Below, one piece after another: positions 33,221 through 46,696 of a stretch of DNA of 64,000 bases. The notes beneath the pieces were generated by a model that made no database searches, had not been told where the DNA came from, and was given only the letters and a program-made list of their open reading frames with translations. Numbering within the stretch: the first letter of the stretch is position 1; each line of letters opens with the position of its first letter. Made by a program: the position numbers and the translations under genes. This DNA comes from Variovorax paradoxus (GTDB lineage Bacteria; Pseudomonadota; Gammaproteobacteria; Burkholderiales; Burkholderiaceae_C). The DNA lies in assembly GCF_009755665.1 (NCBI RefSeq), contig NZ_CP046622.1, positions 3,038,001 through 3,102,000 of the forward strand, written 5' to 3'.

Positions 33221-35056
33221 TCAGCTCGCCGTTTCGCGGCTGGCGCGCTTGCGGTCGCTTTCCTTCAGGAAACGCTTGCGCAGGCGCACGCTCTTGGGCG
33301 TGATTTCGACCAGTTCGTCGTCCTCGATGAACTCGACGCCGTATTCCAGCGTGAGGTCGATCGGGGGCGTGATCTTGATCGCATCTTCCTTGCCGCTCAC
33401 GCGGAAGTTCGTCAGCTGCTTGGTGCGCGTGGCGTTCACCACCAGATCGTTGTCGCGGCTGTGGATGCCGACGATCATGCCTTCGTATACCGGATCGTTG
33501 GCCTTCACGAACATGCGGCCGCGGTCGTCCAGCTTGCCCAGGGCGTAGGTGAAGATTTCACCGTCGTCCATCGAGATCAGCACGCCGTTCTTGCGGCTGC
33601 CGATGTCGCCCTTGTGCGGTTCGTAGCTGTCGAAGATGTTGCTGATGAGGCCCGAGCCGCGCGTCAGGTTCAGGAACTCATTCGTGAAGCCGATCAGGCC
33701 GCGCGCCGGAATGCGGTATTCCAGGCGCACACGGCCGCGGCCGTCCGGTTCCATGTTCACCAGCTCGCCCTTGCGCTCGCCCAGTGCCTGCATCACGCCG
33801 CCCTGGTGCTGCTCTTCGATGTCGGCCGTCACCAGCTCGATGGGCTCGTGCTTCTCGCCGTTCACGGTGCGGAACACGACGCGCGGCTTCGACACGGCCA
33901 TTTCGTAGCCTTCGCGGCGCATGTTTTCCAAGAGGATGGTCAGGTGCAGTTCACCGCGGCCCATCACTTCGAAAATGCCTTCTTCGTCGGTTTCGTTCAC
34001 GCGCAGCGCAACGTTGTGCTGCAGTTCCTTCTGCAGGCGGTCCCAGATCTGGCGGCTGGTGACGAACTTGCCTTCGCGTCCGGCCAGCGGGCTGGTGTTC
34101 ACGCAGAAGTTCATGGTCAGGGTCGGCTCGTCGACCTTGAGCATGGGCAGCGGCGCGGGCTTGTCCTTGTCGGTCACGGTGACGCCGATGCCGATGTCGG
34201 TGATGCCGTTGATCAGCACGATTTCGCCGGGGCCGGCTTCAGTCGATTGCACGCGGTCCAGGCCCTGGAAGGTCAGCACCTGGTTGACGCGGCCCTTGAC
34301 GGTCTTGCCGTCCGGACCTTCCATGACCAGCACGTCGGTCATGGGCCGGAGCGTGCCCTGGCTGATGCGGCCCACGCCGATGCGGCCGACGAAGGTCGAG
34401 AAGTCGAGGGCGGAAATCTGCAGCTGCAGCGGCGCGTTCGGGTCACCCTTTTGCGACGGAACGTGCTTCAGGATGGTGTTGAACAGGGCCGACATGTCGG
34501 GGCCCCACTGTTCACCGGGTGCGCCTTCTTCCAGCGACGACCAGCCGTTGATGCCCGAGGCGTAGACCACGGGGAAGTCGAGCTGTTCGTCGGTTGCGCC
34601 GAGCTTGTCGAACAGGTCGAAGGCAGCGTTGACAACCTTGTCGGGGTTTGCGCCCGGCTTGTCGACCTTGTTCACGACCAGGATGGGCTTGAGGCCGAGA
34701 GCCAGGGCCTTCTTGGTCACGAAGCGAGTCTGGGGCATGGGGCCTTCTTGCGCATCGATGAGCAGCACCACGCCGTCGACCATGGAGAGCGCGCGCTCCA
34801 CTTCACCGCCGAAGTCCGCGTGGCCGGGGGTGTCGACGATGTTGATGTGCGTGCCTTCCCAGGTCACGGCGCAGTTCTTGGCCAGGATGGTGATGCCACG
34901 TTCTTTTTCGATGGCGTTGTTGTCCATCACCGTGTCGACCACTTTCTCGTGCTCGGCAAAGGTGCCCGACTGGCGCAGCAGCTGGTCGACCATCGTGGTC
35001 TTGCCATGGTCCACGTGGGCAATGATGGCGATATTGCGGATTTGCTTGGTACTCAT
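33221..35056 (-). CDS. typA: Ribosome-associated GTPase TypA/BipA
   Basis: This 611-residue translational GTPase is involved in 50S subunit assembly and stress adaptation. It has the G1 motif AHVDHGKTT near residue 13, the G2 region ERGITI, the G3 DTPGHADF, the G4 NKVD, and C-terminal EF-G-like domains followed by the BipA-specific domain ([24 protein letters not shown]). Length equals E. coli BipA (607). It overlaps truB by 4 bases. Confidence 0.97.
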   Translation of the reverse strand: MSTKQIRNIAIIAHVDHGKTTMVDQLLRQSGTFAEHEKVVDTVMDNNAIEKERGITILAKNCAVTWEGTHINIVDTPGHADFGGEVERALSMVDGVVLLIDAQEGPMPQTRFVTKKALALGLKPILVVNKVDKPGANPDKVVNAAFDLFDKLGATDEQLDFPVVYASGINGWSSLEEGAPGEQWGPDMSALFNTILKHVPSQKGDPNAPLQLQISALDFSTFVGRIGVGRISQGTLRPMTDVLVMEGPDGKTVKGRVNQVLTFQGLDRVQSTEAGPGEIVLINGITDIGIGVTVTDKDKPAPLPMLKVDEPTLTMNFCVNTSPLAGREGKFVTSRQIWDRLQKELQHNVALRVNETDEEGIFEVMGRGELHLTILLENMRREGYEMAVSKPRVVFRTVNGEKHEPIELVTADIEEQHQGGVMQALGERKGELVNMEPDGRGRVRLEYRIPARGLIGFTNEFLNLTRGSGLISNIFDSYEPHKGDIGSRKNGVLISMDDGEIFTYALGKLDDRGRMFVKANDPVYEGMIVGIHSRDNDLVVNATRTKQLTNFRVSGKEDAIKITPPIDLTLEYGVEFIEDDELVEITPKSVRLRKRFLKESDRKRASRETAS

Positions 35057-36009
35057 GGTGTCGCTTCGGTCTGTTGTGCGTTCAAAAGAATTTGCTGGAT
35101 TTCGATGGGGTTCAGCAAGCGCCCCGGAATCAATTCGTTGGCCGTGATGTGGGCCGTTCCCAGGAAGGCCGGCGGTTCGATGCCGAACACAGCCACCTCG
35201 CCGGCATCGGCCCAGTCGCCGCGGCGGCGCAGGCCCGACAGAAAGCGTGCCGCATCTTCGTTGCCGAGCATGACGCGGCTGTGGCCGTCCACCAGGGATT
35301 CGGCAGGCAGGAGTTGTGCCAGGCGCTCTTCCTCGGCCATGGCCTCAAGCGCCTCGAGCGTGACGCATTGCGCCTCGCCGAAGCCGCCGGTTGCCGTGCG
35401 GCGCAGCGAAGTCAGGTGCGCGCCGCAACCCAGGGCCTCGCCGATGTCTTCGCCCAGGGTGCGAATGTAGGTGCCCTTGCTCACGGAAGCAACGATCCGC
35501 AGGGCGGTCTCGTCCGTTCGCGTGATGCTCAGCCGGTGAATGACCACGTCGCGTGGCGCGCGCTCTATTTCAATGCCTTCGCGCGCGTACTCGTACAGTG
35601 CCTTGCCGTCTTTCTTGAGCGCGCTGTGCATCGGCGGAACCTGGCGGATCGGGCCGGTGAACTGCGCCTCGACACGGGCCAGGTCTTCAGGCGTGACCTG
35701 CACCGGGCGCTCGGCAATGACCTCGCCCTCCGCGTCCGCGGTGGCGGTCTTCACGCCAAGGCGGGCCGTGGCCACATAGGTCTTGTCGGCATCGAGGTGG
35801 AGCTGGCTGAACTTGGTCGCTGCGCCAAAGCACAGGGGCAGCACGCCGGTGGCCAGCGGATCGAGCGTGCCGGTGTGGCCCGCTTTTTCGGCCCGCAGCA
35901 ACCACTTGGCCTTTTGCAAGGCCTGGTTGCTGGAGAGTCCCAGCGGTTTGTCGAGCAACAACACCCCATGCACAGGGCGCCGCTGCACCCTTGTGCGTGG
36001 CGCGTTCAT
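35053..36009 (-). CDS. truB: tRNA pseudouridine(55) synthase
   Basis: This 318-residue enzyme makes pseudouridine 55 in the T-loop of tRNAs. The catalytic Asp is in the [14 protein letters not shown] motif near residue 45-58, and [10 protein letters not shown] is intact. A C-terminal region with a PUA-like fold follows. It has 2 bases of separation from rbfA and a 4-base overlap with typA, as part of the rimP-typA operon. Confidence 0.96.
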   Translation of the reverse strand: MNAPRTRVQRRPVHGVLLLDKPLGLSSNQALQKAKWLLRAEKAGHTGTLDPLATGVLPLCFGAATKFSQLHLDADKTYVATARLGVKTATADAEGEVIAERPVQVTPEDLARVEAQFTGPIRQVPPMHSALKKDGKALYEYAREGIEIERAPRDVVIHRLSITRTDETALRIVASVSKGTYIRTLGEDIGEALGCGAHLTSLRRTATGGFGEAQCVTLEALEAMAEEERLAQLLPAESLVDGHSRVMLGNEDAARFLSGLRRRGDWADAGEVAVFGIEPPAFLGTAHITANELIPGRLLNPIEIQQILLNAQQTEATP

Positions 36010-36011
36010 GG

Positions 36012-36383
36012 CTAGTCGTCTTTCGAACGCGAAGCGACGGCCTGCGCAATGAGCGCATTCATGTCGGCCGCACGCTCGGTGGTGCGGTCGAACAGGAAAT
36101 GCAGCGTTGGCACGGTGTGGATGTGCAGGCGCTTGAACAGGCCGTTGCGCAGGAACCCCGCGGCCTGGTTCAGCGCTTCGGTTGTCTCGTCCACGTCGCC
36201 TGTGAGCACGCTGAAGAAAACCTTCGCATGCGCATAGTCGGGCGTGACCTCGACCGCCTGGATCGTGACCATGCCCACGCGCGGGTCTTTCAACTCGCGC
36301 GCGATCAGCTCCGTCAGATCGCGCTGGATCTGATCGGCAACCTTGAACGCGCGGTTGGGGGCGGCGGCTTTTCTTTTCGGCAT
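36012..36383 (-). CDS. rbfA: 30S ribosome-binding factor RbfA
   Basis: This 123-residue KH-fold protein is needed for 16S rRNA 5'-end maturation and cold adaptation. Motifs: [31 protein letters not shown] and the HAKVFFSVL strand, with the [23 protein letters not shown] end. Spacing to infB is 21 bases. Confidence 0.95.
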   Translation of the reverse strand: MPKRKAAAPNRAFKVADQIQRDLTELIARELKDPRVGMVTIQAVEVTPDYAHAKVFFSVLTGDVDETTEALNQAAGFLRNGLFKRLHIHTVPTLHFLFDRTTERAADMNALIAQAVASRSKDD

Positions 36384-36404
36384 GGACTCTCTCGCGTCGA
36401 ACGC

Positions 36405-39359
<2,955 letters not shown>

Positions 39360-39383
39360 ATTGGTTTCGTGCCTCCATGACCA

Positions 39384-40868
39384 TCACTCTTGGCCGGCGA
39401 ACCAGTGTTCGCGGGCTTTCAAGATGAGGGCTTTGGCGTCATCGGCGCTGTGGCCGGTGATCTCGGTGAGTTCATCGACCGCGAGGTCGGCGAGGTCGTC
39501 GCGGGTGTGCACACCCGCCTCGGCCAGCTTGGGAATCAGCTCGGGGTCCAGGCCTTCGAGGTCGCGCAGATTCTGCGAGACGGTCTCGACGCCCTCTTCC
39601 TTGGCGATTTCCATGGTCAACAGCGCATCCTTGGCGCGCGTGCGCAGCTCGTTGATGGTGTCTTCGTCGAACGCTTCGATCTCCAGCATTTCGGAGATCG
39701 GCACATAGGCCACTTCCTCGAGGCTGTTGAAGCCCTCGGAGATCAGGATGTCGGCGATTTCCTCGTCGACGTCGAGCTTTTCCATGAAGAGCTTGCGGCT
39801 GGCATCGGTCTCGACGGCCTGCTTCTGCGCAGACTCGTTGGCGTCCATGATGTTGATCTTCCAGCCGGTGAGGTCGGAAGCCAGGCGCACGTTCTGGCCG
39901 CCGCGGCCGATGGCGATGGCGAGGTTTTCCTCGTCGACCACCACGTCCATGGCATGCTTTTCCTCGTCGACCACGATCGACGACACGTTGGCCGGCGCCA
40001 GGGCGCCAATCACGAACTGGGCCGGGTCTTCGCTCCACAGCACGATGTCGACGCGCTCGCCGGCGAGCTCGTTGGTGACGGCGTTGACACGCGTGCCGCG
40101 CACACCGACGCAGGTGCCGATCGGGTCGACGCGCTTGTCGTGCGAGAGCACGGCGATCTTGGCGCGCGAACCCGGGTCGCGGGCGCAGCTCTTGATTTCG
40201 AGCAGGCCTTGTTCGATTTCAGGCACTTCCTGGCGGAACAGCTCGATCATGAACTCGGGTGCCGAGCGCGACAGGATGATCGGCGCGCCGCGCAGCGTCA
40301 GGTCGACTTCCATGATCATGGCCCGCACGCGGTCGCCGTTGCGCAGGTTTTCCTTGGAGATCATCTCGCTGCGGCGCAGGCGCCCTTCGACACGGCCAGC
40401 CTCCACGATGATGTCGCCCTTGTCCAGGCGCTTGACGGTGCCCACGAAGATCTTGTCGCCACGCGACATGAAGTCGTTGAGCAGCATCTCGCGTTCGGCG
40501 TCGCGGATCTTCTGCAGGATGACCTGCTTGGCCGCCATGGCGCCGATACGGCCGATGGGCACGGACTCAACCGCTTCCTCGATGTATTCGTCGACCTCGA
40601 TGTCGGGCATTTCTTCCCGGGCCTCGAACAGGAGGATTTCCTGGTCGGGCAGCTGCAGGCCGGCCTCGTCCGGAACGACGTGCCAGCGGCGGAAGGTTTC
40701 ATAGTCGCCGCTGTCGCGATCGACCGAGACGCGGATGTCCACATCGCCCTGGTGGAGCTTCTTGGTGGCCTGCGCCAGTGCGGACTCGACTGCGCCGAAA
40801 ACAACGTCGCGCTCGACGTTCTTCTCGCGCGAGATCGCATCCACCAACATCAACATTTCGCGATTCAT
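39384..40868 (-). CDS. nusA: Transcription termination/antitermination protein NusA
   Basis: This 494-residue protein binds RNA polymerase and RNA. In order it has the N-terminal polymerase-binding domain ([18 protein letters not shown]), an S1 domain ([22 protein letters not shown]), two KH domains ([38 protein letters not shown]) and two C-terminal acidic repeats as in E. coli. Spacing: 24 bases to infB, 16 to rimP. Confidence 0.97.
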   Translation of the reverse strand: MNREMLMLVDAISREKNVERDVVFGAVESALAQATKKLHQGDVDIRVSVDRDSGDYETFRRWHVVPDEAGLQLPDQEILLFEAREEMPDIEVDEYIEEAVESVPIGRIGAMAAKQVILQKIRDAEREMLLNDFMSRGDKIFVGTVKRLDKGDIIVEAGRVEGRLRRSEMISKENLRNGDRVRAMIMEVDLTLRGAPIILSRSAPEFMIELFRQEVPEIEQGLLEIKSCARDPGSRAKIAVLSHDKRVDPIGTCVGVRGTRVNAVTNELAGERVDIVLWSEDPAQFVIGALAPANVSSIVVDEEKHAMDVVVDEENLAIAIGRGGQNVRLASDLTGWKINIMDANESAQKQAVETDASRKLFMEKLDVDEEIADILISEGFNSLEEVAYVPISEMLEIEAFDEDTINELRTRAKDALLTMEIAKEEGVETVSQNLRDLEGLDPELIPKLAEAGVHTRDDLADLAVDELTEITGHSADDAKALILKAREHWFAGQE

Positions 40869-40884
40869 GCCACCACTCCTCTAG

Positions 40885-41523
40885 TCAGTCCGGAACATTC
40901 GTTCCGTCGTCAATATCCGAAAAACCCGGTTGGGTTTTGGCCTTGCGGCCCTTGAAATCCACAATTGGCGCGAGCCGCGCATCGCGCAGCTCGTCCAGCA
41001 CGAAGCCGAGCGCATGCAGTGTTGCAGGCGCGCGCTTCTTGCTCACTTTTTGACCCGGCTTGGGCTCGGGCGCATCGCTCCAGACGATTTGCCAACCCGG
41101 GGCTCCGTCGGCCCCTTCAACGCGCTCCAGCGTGCCGCGAAACTTCTTGCGGGTGGCAGACACCTGCCCCGCCGCCGCGGCACCCATCGGCGCCTTGAGC
41201 GTGATGTCGATCACCTCGCCCACGAAACGCTCGAAATCCTGCTCATTGCGCAGCGGACGGTCAATACCCGGCGAGGAAACTTCGAGCCGCTTGTAATCGA
41301 CACCATCGACCTCGAGCGCAAATTGCAGCTGCCGCGTTACCTTTTCGCAATCCTCGACGGTCACGAAAGGCTCGGGAATACCGGCAGCCACAGCTTCCGA
41401 TGTGGGGGCCGCCCAAGGCAAATCAATCGTCACGCGCAGCAATCCCCCGGCCGAGCGTTCGATCTCGACCAGGTCATAGCCGAGTCCGGCTACGGTTTGT
41501 TCCACAATCTGCTGCAACGCCAC
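40885..41523 (-). CDS. rimP: Ribosome maturation factor RimP
   Basis: This 212-residue protein is needed for 30S assembly. The start is read as the GTG at 41523 (VALQQIVEQTVAGLGYDLVEIERS), which matches where the family begins. Upstream codons in the same frame look non-coding, although an ATG at 41610 keeps the frame open. The LEVSSPGIDRPL motif is diagnostic. It is first in the rimP-nusA-infB-rbfA-truB-typA operon; the promoter must lie between it and the terminator at 41613. Confidence 0.92.
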   Translation of the reverse strand: MALQQIVEQTVAGLGYDLVEIERSAGGLLRVTIDLPWAAPTSEAVAAGIPEPFVTVEDCEKVTRQLQFALEVDGVDYKRLEVSSPGIDRPLRNEQDFERFVGEVIDITLKAPMGAAAAGQVSATRKKFRGTLERVEGADGAPGWQIVWSDAPEPKPGQKVSKKRAPATLHALGFVLDELRDARLAPIVDFKGRKAKTQPGFSDIDDGTNVPD

Positions 41524-41612
41524 GTGTTTGAAAACGCCTTGTAAAAATGCCTGTGCGAAATGCTTATGCGCGCCACCCGCCCGCCACGGATGCACGCATT
41601 GAAAATGCATAG

Positions 41613-41650
41613 ACCAAAAAAAACGGGCGGTTGGTACCCGCCCGTTTGGT
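41613..41650 (-). terminator. Intrinsic terminator of the YbfB/YjiJ-type transporter gene
   Basis: The 10-base stem AAACGGGCGG/CCGCCCGTTT with a 7-base loop is followed on the minus strand by a run of T. It separates the transporter gene upstream (ends 41705) from the rimP operon downstream, so rimP needs its own promoter between 41524 and 41612. Confidence 0.85.
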
Positions 41651-41704
41651 CGTGAGCCTCGAATTATATGCTATTCCTGTGATAAATGAAGTGGCTGGAG
41701 CGGC

Positions 41705-42904
41705 TCAAAACGCCTGTCGGCGCCGGGATTTGGACCAGACCAGCGCAAACAGCACCGAACCGAGCGCCAGCGCAGCGGCCGCCACCAGCAGCGGCAGCTG
41801 AAAAGAACCGGTTCGCTGCGCCAACGGCGCCGCAAACAGCGGGCCGATGATCTGCCCCACCCCATAGGAAGCCGTGGCGTAGCCGATCAGCCCGGCCGCG
41901 GCATTGCCACGCAAGCGGCGGGCATCTCGCATCGCAAAAAGCGTGATCGCCGTGAACGGCATGCCGAGCAGCAGGCTCCCCAGGGCAAAGCCCGTGATCG
42001 TCGGCCATGCGACCGACAGGACCACGCCCAGCGCCTGCAACGCATAGGCCACGGCCAGCAGCAACCGGTTGTCCCAGTGAACGGGCGCGCGCGCGCCGAT
42101 CAGCGCGCCCGGAATGATGGCCAGCCCGAACAGCGGCCAGAAAAAGTCGGGCCACGGCGAGCCCGGCAGGGCTTGGCGGGCGATCACCGGCAGGAACGTG
42201 GCGGTGATGATGTAGCCGAAGCCGGCCAGGCCGTACAACGCAACCAGCCAGATGGCCTCGCTGCGCGCCGATGCCGAAGCAGCCGGCCTGGTCGCCGCAG
42301 CGGGCGCCGCCGCGGAACCGCCGGTTGCAGGCAAGTCGTCGTCATCAAAAATCCGCCAGATCAGCGCCACCAACACGACCGCGAGCACGCCCAGACCGAT
42401 CCATCCTGCTTCCGAGCCCCATCGGCCCAACGCGCCGCCGAGCAGGCCCGTCATGGCAATGCCGATGCCCGGCCCCGTATAGATCACGCCAGCCAGTGCC
42501 GGGGAATTGGTTTCGGCCAATCGCCGCAGCCCCCACCCCGATGCGAAAACGAAAACCCAGGCGCTCATCACGCCGGCGGCCGTGCGCAGGATGCCCCAGC
42601 TGGTGAAGCTGTGGAGCACGCCCATGCCGATCAGCAGCACCGCCGTTGCGGCGAGGCCGCCGCGCACCATGCTCTTCGCCTTGATGCCGATGGCCGCGCA
42701 ACTGACCGCGCCAAGAAAGTAACCCAGGTAATTGAGTGAAGCCAGCACGCCTCCGGCCTCGAGCTGGAGCTTTCCCTCGTGCAGCATGATCGGCAGCATG
42801 GGCGTGAAGGCGAAGCGCCCCAGCCCCATGGCCACAGCCAAAGTAACCATGCAGGCCAGCGCTGCGCGCCAGGCACCGCGCCGGTTTTGTCCGACTCCCG
42901 ACAT
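41705..42904 (-). CDS. YbfB/YjiJ-family MFS transporter
   Basis: This 399-residue, twelve-span protein has the family's GLGRFAFTPMLPIML opening after span 1, the GYFLGA segment, and a central loop with DDDD and an Ala/Pro/Ser-rich stretch. The substrate is unknown. A stem-loop terminator follows. The gene is 18 bases downstream of yejF on the same strand, so readthrough is possible. Confidence 0.88.
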   Translation of the reverse strand: MSGVGQNRRGAWRAALACMVTLAVAMGLGRFAFTPMLPIMLHEGKLQLEAGGVLASLNYLGYFLGAVSCAAIGIKAKSMVRGGLAATAVLLIGMGVLHSFTSWGILRTAAGVMSAWVFVFASGWGLRRLAETNSPALAGVIYTGPGIGIAMTGLLGGALGRWGSEAGWIGLGVLAVVLVALIWRIFDDDDLPATGGSAAAPAAATRPAASASARSEAIWLVALYGLAGFGYIITATFLPVIARQALPGSPWPDFFWPLFGLAIIPGALIGARAPVHWDNRLLLAVAYALQALGVVLSVAWPTITGFALGSLLLGMPFTAITLFAMRDARRLRGNAAAGLIGYATASYGVGQIIGPLFAAPLAQRTGSFQLPLLVAAAALALGSVLFALVWSKSRRRQAF

Positions 42905-42922
42905 TTTTTTCTATTCCGTTGT

Positions 42923-44557
42923 TTATTCCAGCAGCGCCGCGGCCACCAGTTTCTTTGTATAGGGGTGCTCGGGCGCATCGAGCACGCGCTCGACCGGGCC
43001 GGTTTCGAGGATGGCACCGTCCTTCATCACGATGACCTGGTGCGCCATGGCGCGGATCACCTCGACGTCGTGCGTGATCAGCAAATAGCTCAGGCCCCGC
43101 TCGCGCTGCAGGCGCTGGAGCAAACCCAACACCTGCTTCTGGATCGTGACGTCGAGCGCGCTGGTGGGCTCGTCGAGCACCAGCAATTGCGGATCGACGA
43201 TCAATGCCCGCGCAATTGCGAGCCGCTGGCGCTGCCCACCAGAAAACTCGTGCGGATAGCGGTCGAGCAGCGACGGGAACTGCGCCTCGCTCAGCCCCAC
43301 GTCGGCCAGCGCCGCCAGTGCGCGCGCCCGGCGCTGCTCGGTGCCGAGTTCGGGCGCGTGCACGCGCAGCCCCTCCCCCACGATCTGCTCGACCGTCATG
43401 CGTGGCGAAAGCGAAGAAAACGGGTCCTGGAAAACCACCTGCATGACCCGGCGCAGGGCCAGGTCCGACGTGCGGTCGACCGCCCACCCCCTGCCGTCCA
43501 CCTTCAGCGCGCCGCGGTACTTCAATAAGCCGAGCGCGGCGAGCGCCAGCGTCGACTTGCCCGACCCCGATTCGCCGACCACCCCCAGCGTTTCGCCGGG
43601 CGCGATGCGGAAGTCGGCGTTCTCCACCGCGATGAATTCACCCTTGCGGAACCAGCCAGCGATGCCGGGCCTGGACACCGGATAGCTCACCCGCAGCCTG
43701 GTGGCCTCGAGCACCGGCTGCGCACCAGCGCCCACAGCCACCGCGGAGACGTCGCGTTCCGGATGGCTGTCGATCAGCTTGCGCGTGTAGGCATGCTGCG
43801 GTGCTTCGAACACGGTGGCGACAGCGCCGTGCTCGACGATGCGGCCGTTTTCCATCACCGCGACACGGTCGGCAAACCGGCGCACCAGATTGAGGTCGTG
43901 CGTGATCAACAGCACGGCCATGCCGTGCTTGCGCTGCAGGTCGGCAAGCAAGTCGAGAATTTGTGCACGCACCGTCACGTCGAGCGCAGTGGTCGGTTCG
44001 TCCGCCAGCAGCAGGCGCGGCTTGCAGGCGAGCGCCATCGCAATCATGGCGCGCTGGCGCTGGCCGCCCGAAAGCTGGTGCGGAAACGCCCTCGCCCGGC
44101 GTTCCGGCTCGGGAATTCCGGTGTCGGCAAGCAACTGGACGGCAGCCGCCTGCGCCGCGCGCGCGGAAAGTCCTTCGTGCAGTTCGAGCACCTCGGCAAT
44201 CTGGTCGCCCACGCTGTAGAGCGCATTGAGCGCCGTCATCGGCTCCTGGAAGATCATCGCGATCTCCTTGCCGCGAATGCCGCGCAGTTCCCGCTCCGGA
44301 ATCGACAGCAGGTCGCGCGCGTTCGAGCCGTCCCTCGCGCCGGACAGCTTTGCGGAGCCGGTCACTTCGGCATTCTGAGCCAGCCGCAGCAGCGACAGGG
44401 CCGTGACGGTCTTGCCCGAGCCCGACTCACCGACAAGCGCGAGCTTTTCGCCGGCGGCAATGCGGAAATCAACGCCGTGCACCACGCTCTTGCCGCCAAA
44501 GGCGACGCGCAGGCCCTTTACATCCAACAATGGCTGAGAAGAAGTCACGTCGCTCAT
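42923..44557 (-). CDS. yejF: Peptide/microcin C-type ABC transporter ATP-binding protein YejF
   Basis: This 544-residue protein contains two complete ATPase domains in tandem. Domain 1 has Walker A GESGSGKT near residue 44, signature [10 protein letters not shown] and Walker B LLLADEP. Domain 2 has [24 protein letters not shown] and LLVLDEP. A C-terminal HPYTKKL motif marks the oligopeptide/dipeptide family. It energises YejBE-mediated import of peptides, the uptake route of microcin C in E. coli. It overlaps yejE by 4 bases (44554-44557). Confidence 0.93.
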   Translation of the reverse strand: MSDVTSSQPLLDVKGLRVAFGGKSVVHGVDFRIAAGEKLALVGESGSGKTVTALSLLRLAQNAEVTGSAKLSGARDGSNARDLLSIPERELRGIRGKEIAMIFQEPMTALNALYSVGDQIAEVLELHEGLSARAAQAAAVQLLADTGIPEPERRARAFPHQLSGGQRQRAMIAMALACKPRLLLADEPTTALDVTVRAQILDLLADLQRKHGMAVLLITHDLNLVRRFADRVAVMENGRIVEHGAVATVFEAPQHAYTRKLIDSHPERDVSAVAVGAGAQPVLEATRLRVSYPVSRPGIAGWFRKGEFIAVENADFRIAPGETLGVVGESGSGKSTLALAALGLLKYRGALKVDGRGWAVDRTSDLALRRVMQVVFQDPFSSLSPRMTVEQIVGEGLRVHAPELGTEQRRARALAALADVGLSEAQFPSLLDRYPHEFSGGQRQRLAIARALIVDPQLLVLDEPTSALDVTIQKQVLGLLQRLQRERGLSYLLITHDVEVIRAMAHQVIVMKDGAILETGPVERVLDAPEHPYTKKLVAAALLE

Positions 44558-45675
44558 TTGTCGGCCTTCCGTGGATCGAGCGCGTCGCGCAGCGCGTCGC
44601 CCATGAAGGTCAGCAGCATCAGCGTGACGACCAGCACACCGAACGTGGAAAGCGAAATCCACCAGGCATCGATGTTGGCCTTGCCCTGGCTCAGCAGTTC
44701 GCCGAGCGACGGCGTGCCCGGCGGCACGCCAAGCCCAAGAAAGTCGAGCGAGGTCAGCGCCAGGATGGCCGCGCTCATGCGAAACGGCAGGAAGGTGACA
44801 ACCGGCACCATGCTGTTGGGAAGGATGTGGCGCCACATGATCTGCAGGTTGCCCACGCCAAGGGCGCGCGCGGCGCGCACGTAGTCCATCTGGCGGTTGC
44901 GCAGGAATTCGGCGCGCACGTAGTCGGCCAGGCCCATCCATCCGAAAAGGCTCAGCAAGATCAGCAACAACGCCACGCTTGGCGCGAAGATCGCGCTGAA
45001 GATGATTAGCAGGTACAACTCGGGCATCGAGCTCCATATCTCGATGAAACGCTGGAACGCGAGGTCGACCTTTCCGGCGAAATAGCCCTGCACCGCACCC
45101 GCGATCACGCCAAGCACCGTGCCGATGGCGGTGAGCGCCAGGCCGAACAGCACGCTGACGCGAAAACCGTAGATCAGCTGCGCCAGCAGGTCGCGCCCGC
45201 GGTCGTCCGTGCCAAAGAAGTTATCGCCTGTGGGAGCCGCCGGACTCGGCGCCTTGGCGAAGTAGTTCAGCGTCTTCGGCCCGTAGGGATTGGGCGCGTA
45301 AATCGCCCAGTTGCCACCTTGCGTGATGCGCTCGCGAATGAAGGGATCGAGGTAGTCGGCCGGTGTCTCGAAATCGCCGCCGAACGTTTTCTCGGAGTAG
45401 TCGCGCAGCACCGGGAAATAGGTGCGCCCCTCATAGCGCAGAACCAGCGGCTTGTCGGTCGACAGCACTTCGGCAAACAGGCTCAGCACCACCATCGCGG
45501 CGAAGATCACCAGGCTCCAATAGCCAAGGCGGTTGCGCTTGAAGCGTATCCACGCACGGCGGCCGGGAGAAGCATGCGCGGAGGTATTCGGCACGGCGTT
45601 GGCGTTCAGGCCGGCCGGCACCGCGGCGGAAATCGCGCTCTCAGTCGAATTTGACACGCGGGTCCACCCAGACAT
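44554..45675 (-). CDS. yejE: ABC transporter permease YejE
   Basis: This 373-residue inner-membrane permease has the first span near residue 50, a periplasmic loop of about 100 residues (typical of YejE, with the LDPFIRERITQGGNWAIYAPNPYG segment), five more spans and the EAA-like loop DYVRAARALGVGNLQIMWRHILPNS. The ATG at 45675 overlaps yejB by 35 bases; a GTG at 45657 would overlap by 17. Confidence 0.92.
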   Translation of the reverse strand: MSGWTRVSNSTESAISAAVPAGLNANAVPNTSAHASPGRRAWIRFKRNRLGYWSLVIFAAMVVLSLFAEVLSTDKPLVLRYEGRTYFPVLRDYSEKTFGGDFETPADYLDPFIRERITQGGNWAIYAPNPYGPKTLNYFAKAPSPAAPTGDNFFGTDDRGRDLLAQLIYGFRVSVLFGLALTAIGTVLGVIAGAVQGYFAGKVDLAFQRFIEIWSSMPELYLLIIFSAIFAPSVALLLILLSLFGWMGLADYVRAEFLRNRQMDYVRAARALGVGNLQIMWRHILPNSMVPVVTFLPFRMSAAILALTSLDFLGLGVPPGTPSLGELLSQGKANIDAWWISLSTFGVLVVTLMLLTFMGDALRDALDPRKADK

Positions 45676-46678
45676 AACAGAGATCGGAAATCAGCTTGGT
45701 CACCAGGCCGATCAGCGTGAAGAGGTACAGGGTGCCGAGCACCACCGGGTAGTCGCGCCGAATCACGCTCTCATAGCCGAGCAAGCCCAACCCATCGAGA
45801 GAGAACAGCGTTTCGATGAGCAGCGAGCCCGCGAAGAATGCGCCGATGAAGGCTGATGGCAGGCCCGTGATGATCGGGATGAGCGCATTGCGGAACACAT
45901 GCTTCCACAGCACCTGCCGCTCACCCAGCCCTTTGGCGCGGGCGGTGAGAACGTATTGCTTGCGAATTTCTTCGAGAAAAGCGTTCTTGGTGAGCATGGC
46001 CGTTACCGCAAAGCTGCCGAGCACCATGGCGGTGACGGGCAGCGTGATGTGCCAGAGGTAGTCGACGATGCGGGCGCCCCAGCTCAGCTCATCCCAGTTG
46101 GACGAGGTCAATCCTCGCAATGGAAACCACTGAAGCTGGCCGCCGAAGATCACCAGCAGCGCCACCCCCAGCACAAAGCCGGGAATGGCATAGCCGATGA
46201 GCACGATGAGCGTGCTGATCAGATCGAAGCGCGTCCCCGCCTTGACCGCCTTGGCGACGCCCAACGGCACCGCGACGCCGTAGCTGATGAAAAACGTCCA
46301 TAGGCCGAGGCTGATGGATACCGGCAGCTTCTCGAGAATCAGCGTCCACACATCCTTGTTCTGGAAGAAGCTCCTGCCTAGATCGAAGCGGGCGAATTGG
46401 CCGAGCATCTGCCAGAGGCGTTCGTGCGGCGGCTTGTCGAAGCCGTAGAGCGCCTTGATCTGTTCGAGCCGTTTCGGATCGACGCCCTGGTTGCCCCGGT
46501 AGGAACCGCCGCCCGATTCGAAACCGCCCCCGCCGCCGGCACCCGCTGTTTTTGCCTCGGCCAGGTATTGCTCTACCGGCCCACCCGGCACGAACTGGAT
46601 CACCAGGAAAGTGACCAGCAAGACGCCCAGCAGCGTGGGAATGAACAGCAAGAGCCGCTTGAGTACATAGGAGAGCAC
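45641..46678 (-). CDS. yejB: ABC transporter permease YejB
   Basis: This 345-residue permease has the N-terminal YVLKRLLLFIPTLLGVLLVTFLVIQFVPGGPVEQ span and loop, six spans in total, and the EAA motif YVLTARAKGLGERQVLWKHVFRNALIPI. A glycine-rich insert (AGAGGGGGFESGGGS) in the first periplasmic loop is typical of YejB. It lies 18 bases after yejA. Confidence 0.93.
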   Translation of the reverse strand: MLSYVLKRLLLFIPTLLGVLLVTFLVIQFVPGGPVEQYLAEAKTAGAGGGGGFESGGGSYRGNQGVDPKRLEQIKALYGFDKPPHERLWQMLGQFARFDLGRSFFQNKDVWTLILEKLPVSISLGLWTFFISYGVAVPLGVAKAVKAGTRFDLISTLIVLIGYAIPGFVLGVALLVIFGGQLQWFPLRGLTSSNWDELSWGARIVDYLWHITLPVTAMVLGSFAVTAMLTKNAFLEEIRKQYVLTARAKGLGERQVLWKHVFRNALIPIITGLPSAFIGAFFAGSLLIETLFSLDGLGLLGYESVIRRDYPVVLGTLYLFTLIGLVTKLISDLCYVWVDPRVKFD

Positions 46679-46696
46679 GGTTCGTTTCCTTCTCTT

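Noticed and set aside
40885..41610. Longer RimP starting at the ATG 41610
   Set aside because: The extra 29 residues are unlike any RimP start; the GTG at 41523 fits the family.
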